DNA from: a virus
Length of the DNA stretch: 32,183 nucleotides
Reading direction: 5' to 3' (one strand)
Virus record (IMG/VR): IMGVR_UViG_3300030012_000857
Location: 1 to 32,183 of that record
Notes under the pieces: generated by a model
The model's database searches: none
Told to the model about the DNA's origin: nothing
What the model saw: the letters and a program-made list of their open reading frames with translations, nothing else
Part shown: positions 24,990-30,480 of the stretch, one piece after another
Layout of the letters: each line of letters begins with the position of its first letter
Numbering within the stretch: position 1 is the first letter of the stretch
Position numbers and translations under genes: made by a program

Positions 24990-25158
24990 TAATGAAAAGT
25001 TGCCCTATACTTTTATGGTGCTAGAGGCAGCAGATGGAACATACAGTTGCAATGTTGTCTGTCGTGGGTTCTCCACCTATGAAGATGCTGTATCCTTTGT
25101 AGAGTTATGGGATCAGCTAGTCAATGATGAAAAGATTTACAGTTACGAGCTGCATTAA
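24976..25158 (+). CDS. Hypothetical acidic protein, 60 aa
   Basis: A 60-residue protein with a beta-strand rich middle (TFMVLEAADGTYSCNVVC) and a helical end (TYEDAVSFVELWDQLV). Last gene of the late operon; its stop is immediately followed by the terminator at 25157-25190. The start at 24976 overlaps the previous gene, and the ribosome-binding site is weak, so translational coupling is likely. No family recognised. Confidence 0.65.
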   Translation: MSENDNEKLPYTFMVLEAADGTYSCNVVCRGFSTYEDAVSFVELWDQLVNDEKIYSYELH

Positions 25159-25190
25159 AAAAGGGTAGGTGGGAGGACCTACCCCTTTTA
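25157..25190. terminator. Bidirectional intrinsic terminator of the late operon
   Basis: An eight-bp GC-rich stem, GGGTAGGT at 25163-25170 and ACCTACCC at 25177-25184, with loop GGGAGG, flanked by A6 on the left and CTTTT on the right. It can stop the rightward late transcript and, read on the other strand with TTTTTT after the stem, the leftward gene at 25241-25654. Confidence 0.9.
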
Positions 25191-25197
25191 ACTGCGA

Positions 25198-25215
25198 AAG
25201 GTTATTATTAACCTT
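25198..25215. other. Seven-bp hairpin between convergent genes
   Basis: AAGGTTA and TAACCTT around a TTAT loop lie between the bidirectional terminator and the end of the leftward gene. It has no T-run and may add stability to the leftward transcript's 3' end. Function is a guess. Confidence 0.35.
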
Positions 25216-25240
25216 ATCGTGCCACAGATAGTTTTGTCTG

Positions 25241-25654
25241 TCAAGCCTCCTTTTTGTCAGCCCACTCAGATGCAAACTCAACCATATCGATCATAACCCT
25301 CTCAACTTCCTCCCAATGCTCATTGTAACGACCATCACCAAATTGATAGGCATCTTCATGTGCTGGGTGGTTTTCGTTAGCGATAGCAGCAGATATATAA
25401 TCTTCCCACTCTTGACTCATATACACCCATTTACCTATAGGACTGACGTGTCCATAAGTTTGCAGATCATAACCCAGGCCTAGGTCTGCGTATTTTTTCA
25501 TCAGTCTTTTAACTCTGCTATACGCAGCATTACTCCTGGCTCTCTCTTGTCGTTTACGTCTTACTTCTTTAGGATCCTCTGGTAATTCAAACCTGAACAT
25601 ATTTTGAAGACGTGCTATGACTGCATCCAGTTCGGCATCAGTTTTTTTAGTCAT
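25241..25654 (-). CDS. Hypothetical soluble protein, 137 aa
   Basis: A 137-residue protein of helical character, starting with MTKKTDAELDAVIARLQNMF, a basic middle (KEVRRKRQERARSNAAYSRV) and a more mixed C-terminal half (SPIGKWVYMSQEWEDYISAA, ending EFASEWADKKEA). No family recognised. I start it at 25654 because AAAGGATA lies eight bases upstream; an in-frame ATG at 25684 lies within ten bases of the promoter's expected start site and lacks a ribosome-binding site. It has its own sigma70-type promoter (25691-25719) and stops before the bidirectional terminator, so it is probably expressed as a single gene, perhaps early. Confidence 0.75.
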   Translation of the reverse strand: MTKKTDAELDAVIARLQNMFRFELPEDPKEVRRKRQERARSNAAYSRVKRLMKKYADLGLGYDLQTYGHVSPIGKWVYMSQEWEDYISAAIANENHPAHEDAYQFGDGRYNEHWEEVERVMIDMVEFASEWADKKEA

Positions 25655-25690
25655 GATAATATCCTTTCTTTTATTTTTTATCATTTCAGT

Positions 25691-25719
25691 ATCATATATC
25701 CTTTTGATATCAATGTCAA
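25691..25719 (-). promoter_or_regulatory. Sigma70-type promoter, leftward
   Basis: Read on the minus strand, TTGACA (25719-25714), a 17-bp spacer (25713-25697) and TATGAT (25696-25691). Matches the consensus in six of six and five of six positions. It drives the leftward gene starting at 25654. Confidence 0.85.
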
Positions 25720-25737
25720 GAGTTTTTTTTTGAGGGG

Positions 25738-25779
25738 TTGTTTGGAAATGACAAAAATGTTACGATAAATCAGTAACAT
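25738..25779 (+). promoter_or_regulatory. Rightward promoter with inverted-repeat operator
   Basis: TTGTTT (25738-25743), a 17-bp spacer and TACGAT (25761-25766) with a TGT extended -10 directly before it. An inverted repeat, ATGTTAC at 25757-25763 and GTAACAT at 25773-25779, covers the -10 and the expected transcription start, so a repressor could sit there; it can also fold as a hairpin in the leader. The ribosome-binding site AGGAGG follows at 25780. Serves the metallophosphoesterase at 25791. Confidence 0.6.
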
Positions 25780-25790
25780 AGGAGGATGTT

Positions 25791-26489
25791 ATGGCAAACA
25801 AATGCGTGCTAGTAATAAGCGATCTACATATACCTTATCATCACAAAGACTCTTTTGCCTTTCTTAAAGAGGTAAAGAAAGTATTTCAACCTGATACCAT
25901 CATCAATATAGGAGACTTGTTAGACTTTCATGCTATCTCGATGCATGATCACGATCCTGACTTGCCAAGCCCTGGTAATGAGTTGTCAACAGCTCGTCAA
26001 TACGTCAAAGAACTAGAGTCTATATTCCCAGATGTGACTGAGGTACACAGTAACCATAGCTCTTTAGTGTATCGCAGAGCAATCAAGTATGGAATGTCTA
26101 GAGAGTTTCTTAGGCCATACTCAGAGTTCCTGGGAACTAAAAAATGGAAATGGGTAGATGATCTGACGCTCAGTTGTGGGCAGCAAAGAGTGTTCTTTAC
26201 ACATGGCAAGGCTGCCGATGTGTTAAAAGTATCTCAGACTATGGGTATGTCTACAGTTCAGGGCCATTACCATACCAAGTTTTCTATTGGATACTGGGCA
26301 AATCCAGATGAACTGTACTTCGGTATGCAGGTTGGCTGTCTTATCAATCAAAAATCTTTGGCGTTCAGCTATGCTAAAAACTTTTCCACAAGATTTATTT
26401 TGGGGTGTGGTATTGTTATTGATGGTGTCCCACGCTTGTTGCCCATGGTATTGAACAACAAGGGGGACTGGATTGGGAAGGTAGTTTAG
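25791..26489 (+). CDS. Calcineurin-like metallophosphoesterase
   Basis: A 232-residue phosphoesterase of the metal-dependent type. Visible metal ligands are D11 and H13 (SDLH), D42 (GDLLD), N88-H89 in the SNHSS stretch, H138 (FTHGK) and H159/H161 (GHYHT). The usual GNH(E/D) motif is altered to SNHS, which may affect substrate choice rather than the metal site. Phage members act on nucleotides, phosphorylated DNA ends or RNA; the substrate here cannot be told. It is a stand-alone gene with its own promoter and a strong AGGAGG ribosome-binding site, and its stop codon overlaps that of the leftward ERF gene. Confidence 0.88.
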   Translation: MANKCVLVISDLHIPYHHKDSFAFLKEVKKVFQPDTIINIGDLLDFHAISMHDHDPDLPSPGNELSTARQYVKELESIFPDVTEVHSNHSSLVYRRAIKYGMSREFLRPYSEFLGTKKWKWVDDLTLSCGQQRVFFTHGKAADVLKVSQTMGMSTVQGHYHTKFSIGYWANPDELYFGMQVGCLINQKSLAFSYAKNFSTRFILGCGIVIDGVPRLLPMVLNNKGDWIGKVV

Positions 26490-27214
26490 GGACCAAGCCT
26501 CGCAGTTTTGGTTTCTTCTCCTGCTGCTTTTTGTAGAGCGAGATATATTTTTCCACCCTCATCTAGACAATCTTTGTATGGGTTTTGTTGCCTAAGTTTA
26601 TTTATTTCAACAAATTGCTTGAGACCTTCAAAATCTTTTGAGTCTAGCTTTTCTTGTGCTATGTCTTTGAACTGCTCAAAATCATTTTCTGTATCTATCA
26701 TTTGAAAGTCATTCAAATATTTTTCAGCCACCTTTGCCCACTTGCCATGAGGGGAAACCTTCGTAGCAACATTATGTATTGGTGCCTTGCTTGAGTCAAA
26801 CAATGGTTCTTGTGCTGCAAAATTACCATCATCATCAGAGCATAAGCCATAGAACGCTTGCAAAGCATATCTTTTTGAGTAGGTTATACCACTACCCATA
26901 CTCTGAGGATTGTTTGGGTCCTTCATTCGTATAGGGCAAGGACTTTTTCTAGTTTCATTTGATGGTACATGGGTTACAGTAGTCATTACAACTTGTAATA
27001 CCTGCCCACCTATCTCAATCAGATCTAGTGGCTGACTATACACTAATCCAAATTGATTGCCCTCATCACACGCCCTCATAACATCCTCTAGAGATGCGTA
27101 TTGATTTTTGAAGTGTGGGTTTTTACTGCTTTTAGTTGCTTGAACTTTTAGTTTCTGAAACTCAAGCATTGCCTCATCAAATGTTTTTGGCATTTTGTTA
27201 CTATTCTCTGTCAT
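26486..27214 (-). CDS. ERF-family single-strand annealing protein
   Basis: A 242-residue recombinase of the ERF family. The N-terminal core (TFDEAMLEFQKLKVQATKSS, then FKNQYASLEDVMRA) and the signature MGSGITYSKRYALQAFYGL at about residues 106-124 followed by SDDDGN are characteristic. ERF proteins anneal single-stranded DNA and help circularise or recombine phage genomes. A C-terminal region (about 150-242) contains a charged helix and may bind a partner. It is the last gene of the leftward operon starting at 27916, and its start lies 14 bases inside the previous gene. It probably works with the nuclease (2519-2839) and host enzymes. Confidence 0.9.
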   Translation of the reverse strand: MTENSNKMPKTFDEAMLEFQKLKVQATKSSKNPHFKNQYASLEDVMRACDEGNQFGLVYSQPLDLIEIGGQVLQVVMTTVTHVPSNETRKSPCPIRMKDPNNPQSMGSGITYSKRYALQAFYGLCSDDDGNFAAQEPLFDSSKAPIHNVATKVSPHGKWAKVAEKYLNDFQMIDTENDFEQFKDIAQEKLDSKDFEGLKQFVEINKLRQQNPYKDCLDEGGKIYLALQKAAGEETKTARLGP

Positions 27215-27515
27215 TTGCTATTCCCTCTGCTTTCTCAAATGCAAGTGCCAGGGCAGTTTCAGAACGCCTGACACGACTGTTAATATTTGGTGTTAAAAAT
27301 TTTAGTTGTTGTTGTATGTTGGTAAGTACATCATACTCAACATCGCTCAACTCCATAGTATCAAGCCTCAAAGACTTTATACAATCGCTGCAAATCTCAA
27401 TCTGCACCCACAGCTCAGATACTTTACGGAGGGGGTCCACCTGGTTATTAGTGAACTCATCCCCCATTTTCTTGGCCTGATCTATGACACTATCATTAGT
27501 AGTCATTGTGTTCAT
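27201..27515 (-). CDS. Hypothetical helical protein, 104 aa
   Basis: A 104-residue helical, acidic protein (DQAKKMGDEFTNNQVDPLRK, LSDVEYDVLTNIQQQLKF). No family recognised; it lies between a small acidic protein and the ERF gene, overlapping both. GGAGAGG a few bases upstream supports the ATG at 27515 over the one at 27506. In ERF-type operons of other phages, small helical proteins in this place sometimes support recombination, but no evidence for that is visible here. Confidence 0.75.
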   Translation of the reverse strand: MNTMTTNDSVIDQAKKMGDEFTNNQVDPLRKVSELWVQIEICSDCIKSLRLDTMELSDVEYDVLTNIQQQLKFLTPNINSRVRRSETALALAFEKAEGIANDRE

Positions 27516-27753
27516 AGCCCTCTCCTATTGCTTGTTCTTGATACTTAGCCCACTTATCAGACCACATATCACTTAGCATATCCTCGATATATACTTCAGG
27601 GTCCTCATCTTGTGGTATGAACGTGAGTAAATCTTTGTACCTGTCCATAGTTTGCATGAACTCGCCTAGACTTTCACAATTTCCTATTTCTTTATCTGCT
27701 ATTTCCCAATAGCGATCTTCTTGTTCCATTAGATAGTTTTTATATTTACCCAT
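27496..27753 (-). CDS. Hypothetical acidic protein, 85 aa
   Basis: An 85-residue acidic protein rich in Tyr, Trp and Glu (DRYWEIADKEIGNCESLGEF, then DEDPEVYIEDMLSDMWSDKW). No family recognised. Preceded by GAAAGGAAAATACA, the same leader type found in the other leftward genes. It overlaps the coiled-coil gene before it and the 104-residue gene after it. Confidence 0.75.
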   Translation of the reverse strand: MGKYKNYLMEQEDRYWEIADKEIGNCESLGEFMQTMDRYKDLLTFIPQDEDPEVYIEDMLSDMWSDKWAKYQEQAIGEGYEHNDY

Positions 27754-27916
27754 TGTATTTTCCTTTCAATCTTTCTATGGTTTCGTTTAGCTTTCTGACA
27801 TCCTCATTGAACTGCTCTAGCTTTTCCCAAAACTGTTCCTCAAGTTCGTCTAGCTTTGTATCAGAATGCTGCAAGTTATTTACTACAACTTCTAGTGGCA
27901 TTTTATTAACTGTCAT
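27746..27916 (-). CDS. Small coiled-coil protein, 56 aa
   Basis: A 56-residue protein with nearly continuous heptad-like helix (NNLQHSDTKLDELEEQFWEK, then FNEDVRKLNETIERLKGKY). First gene of the leftward recombination operon; start at 27916, with GAAAGGATT upstream, about 41 bases from the expected transcription start of the promoter at 27964-27992. Likely forms dimers or trimers. No function recognised. Confidence 0.7.
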   Translation of the reverse strand: MTVNKMPLEVVVNNLQHSDTKLDELEEQFWEKLEQFNEDVRKLNETIERLKGKYNG

Positions 27917-27947
27917 CTATATAATCCTTTCATTTATTTTATAGTTG

Positions 27948-27976
27948 TTGACATTTGTATATCATTAAAATACTAT
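27948..27976 (+). promoter_or_regulatory. Sigma70-type promoter, rightward (initiator operon)
   Basis: TTGACA (27948-27953), a 17-bp spacer and TACTAT (27971-27976). Serves the ribbon-helix-helix, DUF6378-like and initiator-like genes. It occupies the same DNA as the leftward promoter 27964-27992, so the two cannot bind polymerase at the same time. Confidence 0.85.
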
Positions 27977-27992
27977 TTTGAGATAATGTCAA
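27964..27992 (-). promoter_or_regulatory. Sigma70-type promoter, leftward (ERF operon)
   Basis: Read on the minus strand, TTGACA (27992-27987), a 17-bp spacer and TTTAAT (27969-27964). Its -35 end together with the rightward promoter's makes a perfect eight-bp inverted repeat, TTGACATT at 27948-27955 and AATGTCAA at 27985-27992. These repeats may also be the binding site of the regulator coded at 28020. Confidence 0.8.
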
Positions 27993-28019
27993 TATCAAAA
28001 TAATATAGGAGATAAAAAA

Positions 28020-28220
28020 ATGGCACAAAAATCTTGTTTGTTAAGGCTACCAGAGGAATTGGTAGATAAATTAGATCACCAGGCAAGGCTAGAACACACC
28101 TCTCGTGTGGGTTTAGTCCATAATATTTTAGAAATGGGGCTGCCACTTAGGCGAAAATACACGATCAACTCCCCAGAGATACAGCAACTAATAAATGGAG
28201 CAAGGTTACATGGAAAATAA
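28020..28220 (+). CDS. Ribbon-helix-helix DNA-binding regulator, 66 aa
   Basis: A 66-residue protein with a clear Arc/CopG-type fold: a beta strand (KSCLLRLP, residues 4-11), helix A (EELVDKLDHQAR) and helix B (RVGLVHNILEMGL). Such proteins bind DNA as dimers through the paired strands and commonly repress their own promoter. The C-terminal 25 residues (KYTINSPEIQQLINGARL) are extra and could mediate tetramers. It is the first gene after the overlapping divergent promoters and is the best candidate to regulate them. AGGAGA lies about seven bases before the start. The stop overlaps the next gene. Confidence 0.85.
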   Translation: MAQKSCLLRLPEELVDKLDHQARLEHTSRVGLVHNILEMGLPLRRKYTINSPEIQQLINGARLHGK

Positions 28221-28560
28221 TGATGTACTAGATATCTTAGAGCAGGCAAAAGAAATGTTCCAGGATAGAAATAAGAAGTATGGCAGCGTTGACGAAATGT
28301 TTAGGGCCATGGCAAAACGTATGAGCCTCAGCTCTCATATCAATGTAACGCCATATCAAGCTTGCCAGGCTATGATAGATACCAAACAAGCACGACTAGA
28401 CCTACACCCTAGCGATGACTCGTTTGTTGACGCTATTGTATACATGGCGATTTCATATTACTTATGGAAAAAGCAAAAGAAAAATGGTAAAAAAATACCA
28501 GACTTCAGTCAAGTATTAGACACTCCACCAAGCGAATATTTGAAACAATCTCAACAATAA
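28210..28560 (+). CDS. DUF6378-like phage protein, 116 aa
   Basis: A 116-residue helical protein. The opening ILEQAKEMFQDRNKKYGSVD, then VTPYQACQAMIDTKQARLDL and DDSFVDAIVYMAIS match, from memory, the phage family DUF6378, whose KxxRL...DD..VDA.GY pattern is distantly like MazG-type helical nucleotide hydrolases. Function unproven. I start at 28210 (AAGG upstream), inside the end of the regulator gene; an in-frame ATG at 28195 is less likely. Confidence 0.75.
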   Translation: MENNDVLDILEQAKEMFQDRNKKYGSVDEMFRAMAKRMSLSSHINVTPYQACQAMIDTKQARLDLHPSDDSFVDAIVYMAISYYLWKKQKKNGKKIPDFSQVLDTPPSEYLKQSQQ

Positions 28561-28567
28561 ATGACGT

Positions 28568-29317
28568 ATGACTGCGAACAAATATTCAAATGGCAATCCA
28601 AAAGTCCCCTCGATATGGAGCGTGATCCCTAGTAAAAGGGTGGTTGATATACGCAGCAAAAAAAATCCGACCACCTTTCTACTATTTTGTTTGCTTGCAG
28701 CGTACACAAATAGAGCTGGCACTAGTTTCCCATCCCAGGCATTACTCAGTAAACAGCTTGGCATCAGCGTGCAGGCTGTCAGCTATCATATTAGGAAGTT
28801 AATCAGCTGGGATTATATCAGATACGCAAAAAAGCATAGTGGATTGAAAGGTAATAAATATTATATGGTATTTGATGAAGATATTAGTGAGGATGAGGCA
28901 CGTTCCGTACAAACCAGCGAAACAATATCAGAGATTGCTGAAGTAGTACCACCTGAATATAAAGAAGGGGCTAAGACTATGGAAAAAAATAAATTCGATA
29001 CCAGTTCTGACGCTAGAAAAATATGTATGCAGTATAGAAAAATAGTCGAGGAAATATTTGGCCATCAAGTACAACACAAACTAGATCATGAACATTTAGT
29101 CGATACCTGGTTAAAAGATTTTAGCAAAGAATACATATTAAAAAGAATTAGAAATACCATTCAATATCGGCGTGATAATGGAAAGGATAGTATTAAATCA
29201 ATAGGCTATTTTAAAAATGTATTTGTTAAGAATGCCAATAAAAAACCCAGCTCTAAAAAAGAAGAGCTGGATCAATTACTAGGCAAATTTAAATCTAATC
29301 ACAAGATTAAATTCTAA
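28568..29317 (+). CDS. Winged-helix replication-initiator-like protein
   Basis: A 249-residue protein with an N-terminal helix-turn-helix of the HTH_36/winged type (NRAGTSFPSQALLSKQLGIS, VQAVSYHIRKL, then DYIRYAKK wing), a flexible acidic linker (about 105-140), and a helical C-terminal domain (FDTSSDARKICMQYRKIVEE; WLKDFSKEYILKRIRNTIQY) similar in layout to replisome-loading domains of lambda O or DnaD-like proteins. With no polymerase or helicase in the genome, it most likely recognises an origin and recruits the host replisome. Origin repeats are not obvious inside the gene. Its last 80 bases carry a terminator for the opposite strand. Confidence 0.75.
   Translation: MTANKYSNGNPKVPSIWSVIPSKRVVDIRSKKNPTTFLLFCLLAAYTNRAGTSFPSQALLSKQLGISVQAVSYHIRKLISWDYIRYAKKHSGLKGNKYYMVFDEDISEDEARSVQTSETISEIAEVVPPEYKEGAKTMEKNKFDTSSDARKICMQYRKIVEEIFGHQVQHKLDHEHLVDTWLKDFSKEYILKRIRNTIQYRRDNGKDSIKSIGYFKNVFVKNANKKPSSKKEELDQLLGKFKSNHKIKF
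29236..29270 (-). terminator. Leftward terminator inside the initiator gene
   Basis: Stem CCAGCTCT at 29247-29254 and AGAGCTGG at 29263-29270, an eight-bp perfect pair with an A-rich loop; read leftward it is followed by GTTTTTTATT, the structure of an intrinsic terminator. It ends the leftward small-gene operon just past 29307 while lying in the coding sequence of the rightward initiator gene. Confidence 0.85.
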
Positions 29318-29561
29318 TCGCTATATATTGGTATACATCATCATTTAATTTTCGCTGCGTAAGAGTGATATAATTACTCTCATATAAATAATTAAAATAA
29401 TCTTTAATTTTAGCAGCTCTAATTTGTACTATTTCATGCTCATCTATTAGATCACTAGCTAAAAAACCAGTATAATATATTATTTGATCACGTTTAACGC
29501 TATTCTTAAACCATTTTTCAAAGGCCTTTAACTCTTTTTGTATCTCATTATCATTTAACAT
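29307..29561 (-). CDS. Hypothetical protein, 84 aa
   Basis: An 84-residue soluble helical protein (IQKELKAFEKWFKNSVKRDQ; EIVQIRAAKIKDYFNYLYES) ending in a strand-rich tail (DDVYQYIAIRI). Last gene of the leftward small-gene operon; its stop overlaps the end of the initiator gene by 11 bases. No family recognised. It starts inside the previous frame, so coupling is likely because the ribosome-binding site is weak. Confidence 0.65.
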   Translation of the reverse strand: MLNDNEIQKELKAFEKWFKNSVKRDQIIYYTGFLASDLIDEHEIVQIRAAKIKDYFNYLYESNYITLTQRKLNDDVYQYIAIRI

Positions 29562-29715
29562 TTTTCTTAAGCCTGTTTATGGCGTTCTTATAGACTTTCT
29601 CTATTGGCTGCTTACGTTGCAAGTATGCTAACATTTTATAGATATCATCCTGATGTAATGTAACGCCATTAATTACAATTTTATATCCTTTGTCATTGTT
29701 ATATTCTATTTTCAT
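29551..29715 (-). CDS. Hypothetical basic protein, 54 aa
   Basis: A 54-residue protein starting MKIEYNNDKGYKIVINGVTL and ending in a basic helix (LQRKQPIEKVYKNAINRLKK). AAAGGG about nine bases before the ATG at 29715 acts as ribosome-binding site, and the frame overlaps both neighbours. The two-strand start followed by a basic helix could bind nucleic acid. No family recognised. Confidence 0.65.
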   Translation of the reverse strand: MKIEYNNDKGYKIVINGVTLHQDDIYKMLAYLQRKQPIEKVYKNAINRLKKNVK

Positions 29716-29956
29716 TGTTTTCTACCCTTTCTAATAAATATAAATCTTGTTGCCTTATGTATAAATCATCTTGTAGATTAATAAATATATTATCTTTTTC
29801 TACTTCAACATATGAATTGTCATCATAATAAAACTCATGATCTATTCTATTAATAGTAATAATCTCTTTTTCATTTTGATAATGTCCATTCGCCTGGTTA
29901 GGTTCTAGACCCTCACTATTCCAAAAGATAAGTATTTTATCGTTTAGTTTTAACAT
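29699..29956 (-). CDS. Hypothetical protein, 85 aa
   Basis: An 85-residue beta-rich, acidic protein (KIEIL-like start LKLNDKILIFWNSEGLEPNQ; IITINRIDHEFYYDDNSYVE; LQDDLYIRQQDLYLLERVEN). I start it at 29956 because AAGGAAATAGAACA precedes that ATG, the leader common to these genes; the longer frame from 29974 lies within the previous gene. No family recognised. Confidence 0.65.
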   Translation of the reverse strand: MLKLNDKILIFWNSEGLEPNQANGHYQNEKEIITINRIDHEFYYDDNSYVEVEKDNIFINLQDDLYIRQQDLYLLERVENNENRI

Positions 29957-30156
29957 TGTTCTATTTCCTTCCATTTATCTATTATTTGTTCGTTAGTTGA
30001 ATCATCGATATAATACACATAACCATTTATTGTGATGTATGCCGATTTATCATTTAGAACAACCACTACTTTGTTATTAGGAATTTTTCTTTTAGTTTTT
30101 TTTGTATAATCATGTAATACAACATCATTGCGGTTACTTGTTATTTGTATTTTCAT
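29950..30156 (-). CDS. Small protein containing a GP88-derived segment, 68 aa
   Basis: A 68-residue protein. Residues 11-29 (DVVLHDYTKKTKRKIPNNK) match the GP88-family protein at about 167-185 (DVVFYDYTKIANRKIPNNK) with 14 of 19 identical, and the DNA (30074-30128) matches 30743-30797 in 47 of 55 positions without gaps. The rest (VVVVLNDKSAYITINGYVYY and the Lys/Glu-rich end) shows no match. It appears to be a small gene grown around a piece of its neighbour. Preceded by GAAAGGAAAATAAAAA. No function recognised. Confidence 0.7.
   Translation of the reverse strand: MKIQITSNRNDVVLHDYTKKTKRKIPNNKVVVVLNDKSAYITINGYVYYIDDSTNEQIIDKWKEIEQC
30074..30128. repeat. GP88 internal duplication, copy in small gene
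   Basis: A 55-base segment with 47 identical positions to 30743-30797 and no gaps. Both copies are read in the same frame and direction (leftward). Confidence 0.85.
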
Positions 30157-30292
30157 TTTTTATTTTCCTTTCATCTATCCAAATTCTTTTCCAGCCCAGC
30201 AATTTTTGCGTTCTGCGAGGCGTGTTTTTAAACATCCCCTGGGGTTTTATTAGGTATCCATCACTATTTATATAATACATTTTCTTAGTCAT
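30134..30292 (-). CDS. Hypothetical basic protein, 52 aa
   Basis: A 52-residue basic protein (MYYINSDGYLIKPQGMFKNT, PRRTQKLLGWKRIWIDERK). It starts at 30292 after the leader GAAAGGAAATAGAATA and its end overlaps the next gene by 23 bases. The Arg/Lys-rich C-terminal half could bind nucleic acid. It contains CTGGGGTTTTA at 30239-30249, the core of the repeats at 31699-31740. No family recognised. Confidence 0.6.
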   Translation of the reverse strand: MTKKMYYINSDGYLIKPQGMFKNTPRRTQKLLGWKRIWIDERKIKNENTNNK

Positions 30293-30310
30293 TATTCTAT
30301 TTCCTTTCTA

Positions 30311-30457
30311 CTAAAATTCATTTTCTATAATTTCTACCAACTTGTTATAGTCATCATTCTTTATTGCCTTAACAATATCTTTATTTTCAAGAGCTATAAA
30401 GGGATCAATACAATATTTTTCGCATATCATATTGAATGTAAAATTATCTATAATCAT
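30311..30457 (-). CDS. Hypothetical acidic protein, 48 aa
   Basis: A 48-residue acidic helical protein (TFNMICEKYCIDPFIALENK, then IVKAIKNDDYNKLVEIIENE). Starts at 30457 after the leader GAAAGGAAATAGAACC. No family recognised; the CxxxC could bind metal but nothing else supports it. Confidence 0.6.
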   Translation of the reverse strand: MIIDNFTFNMICEKYCIDPFIALENKDIVKAIKNDDYNKLVEIIENEF

Positions 30458-30480
30458 GGTTCTATTTCCTTTCTTAATTA

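Noticed and set aside
26486-26489. Overlapping stop codons of convergent genes as a special regulatory site
   Set aside because: Four-base tail-to-tail overlap is common in compact phage genomes and no hairpin accompanies it.
27753-27944. 63-codon plus-strand frame
   Set aside because: Antisense to the 56-residue coiled-coil gene, Ser/Phe-rich, no ribosome-binding site.
28568-29317. Lambda O-style origin inside the initiator gene
   Set aside because: No repeated motif of useful length was seen within the gene; the control region at 31613-32033 is a better candidate.
30239-30249. Third copy of the 18-bp repeat as part of an array
   Set aside because: Only 11 bases match and it lies in a coding region 1.4 kb away; chance cannot be excluded.
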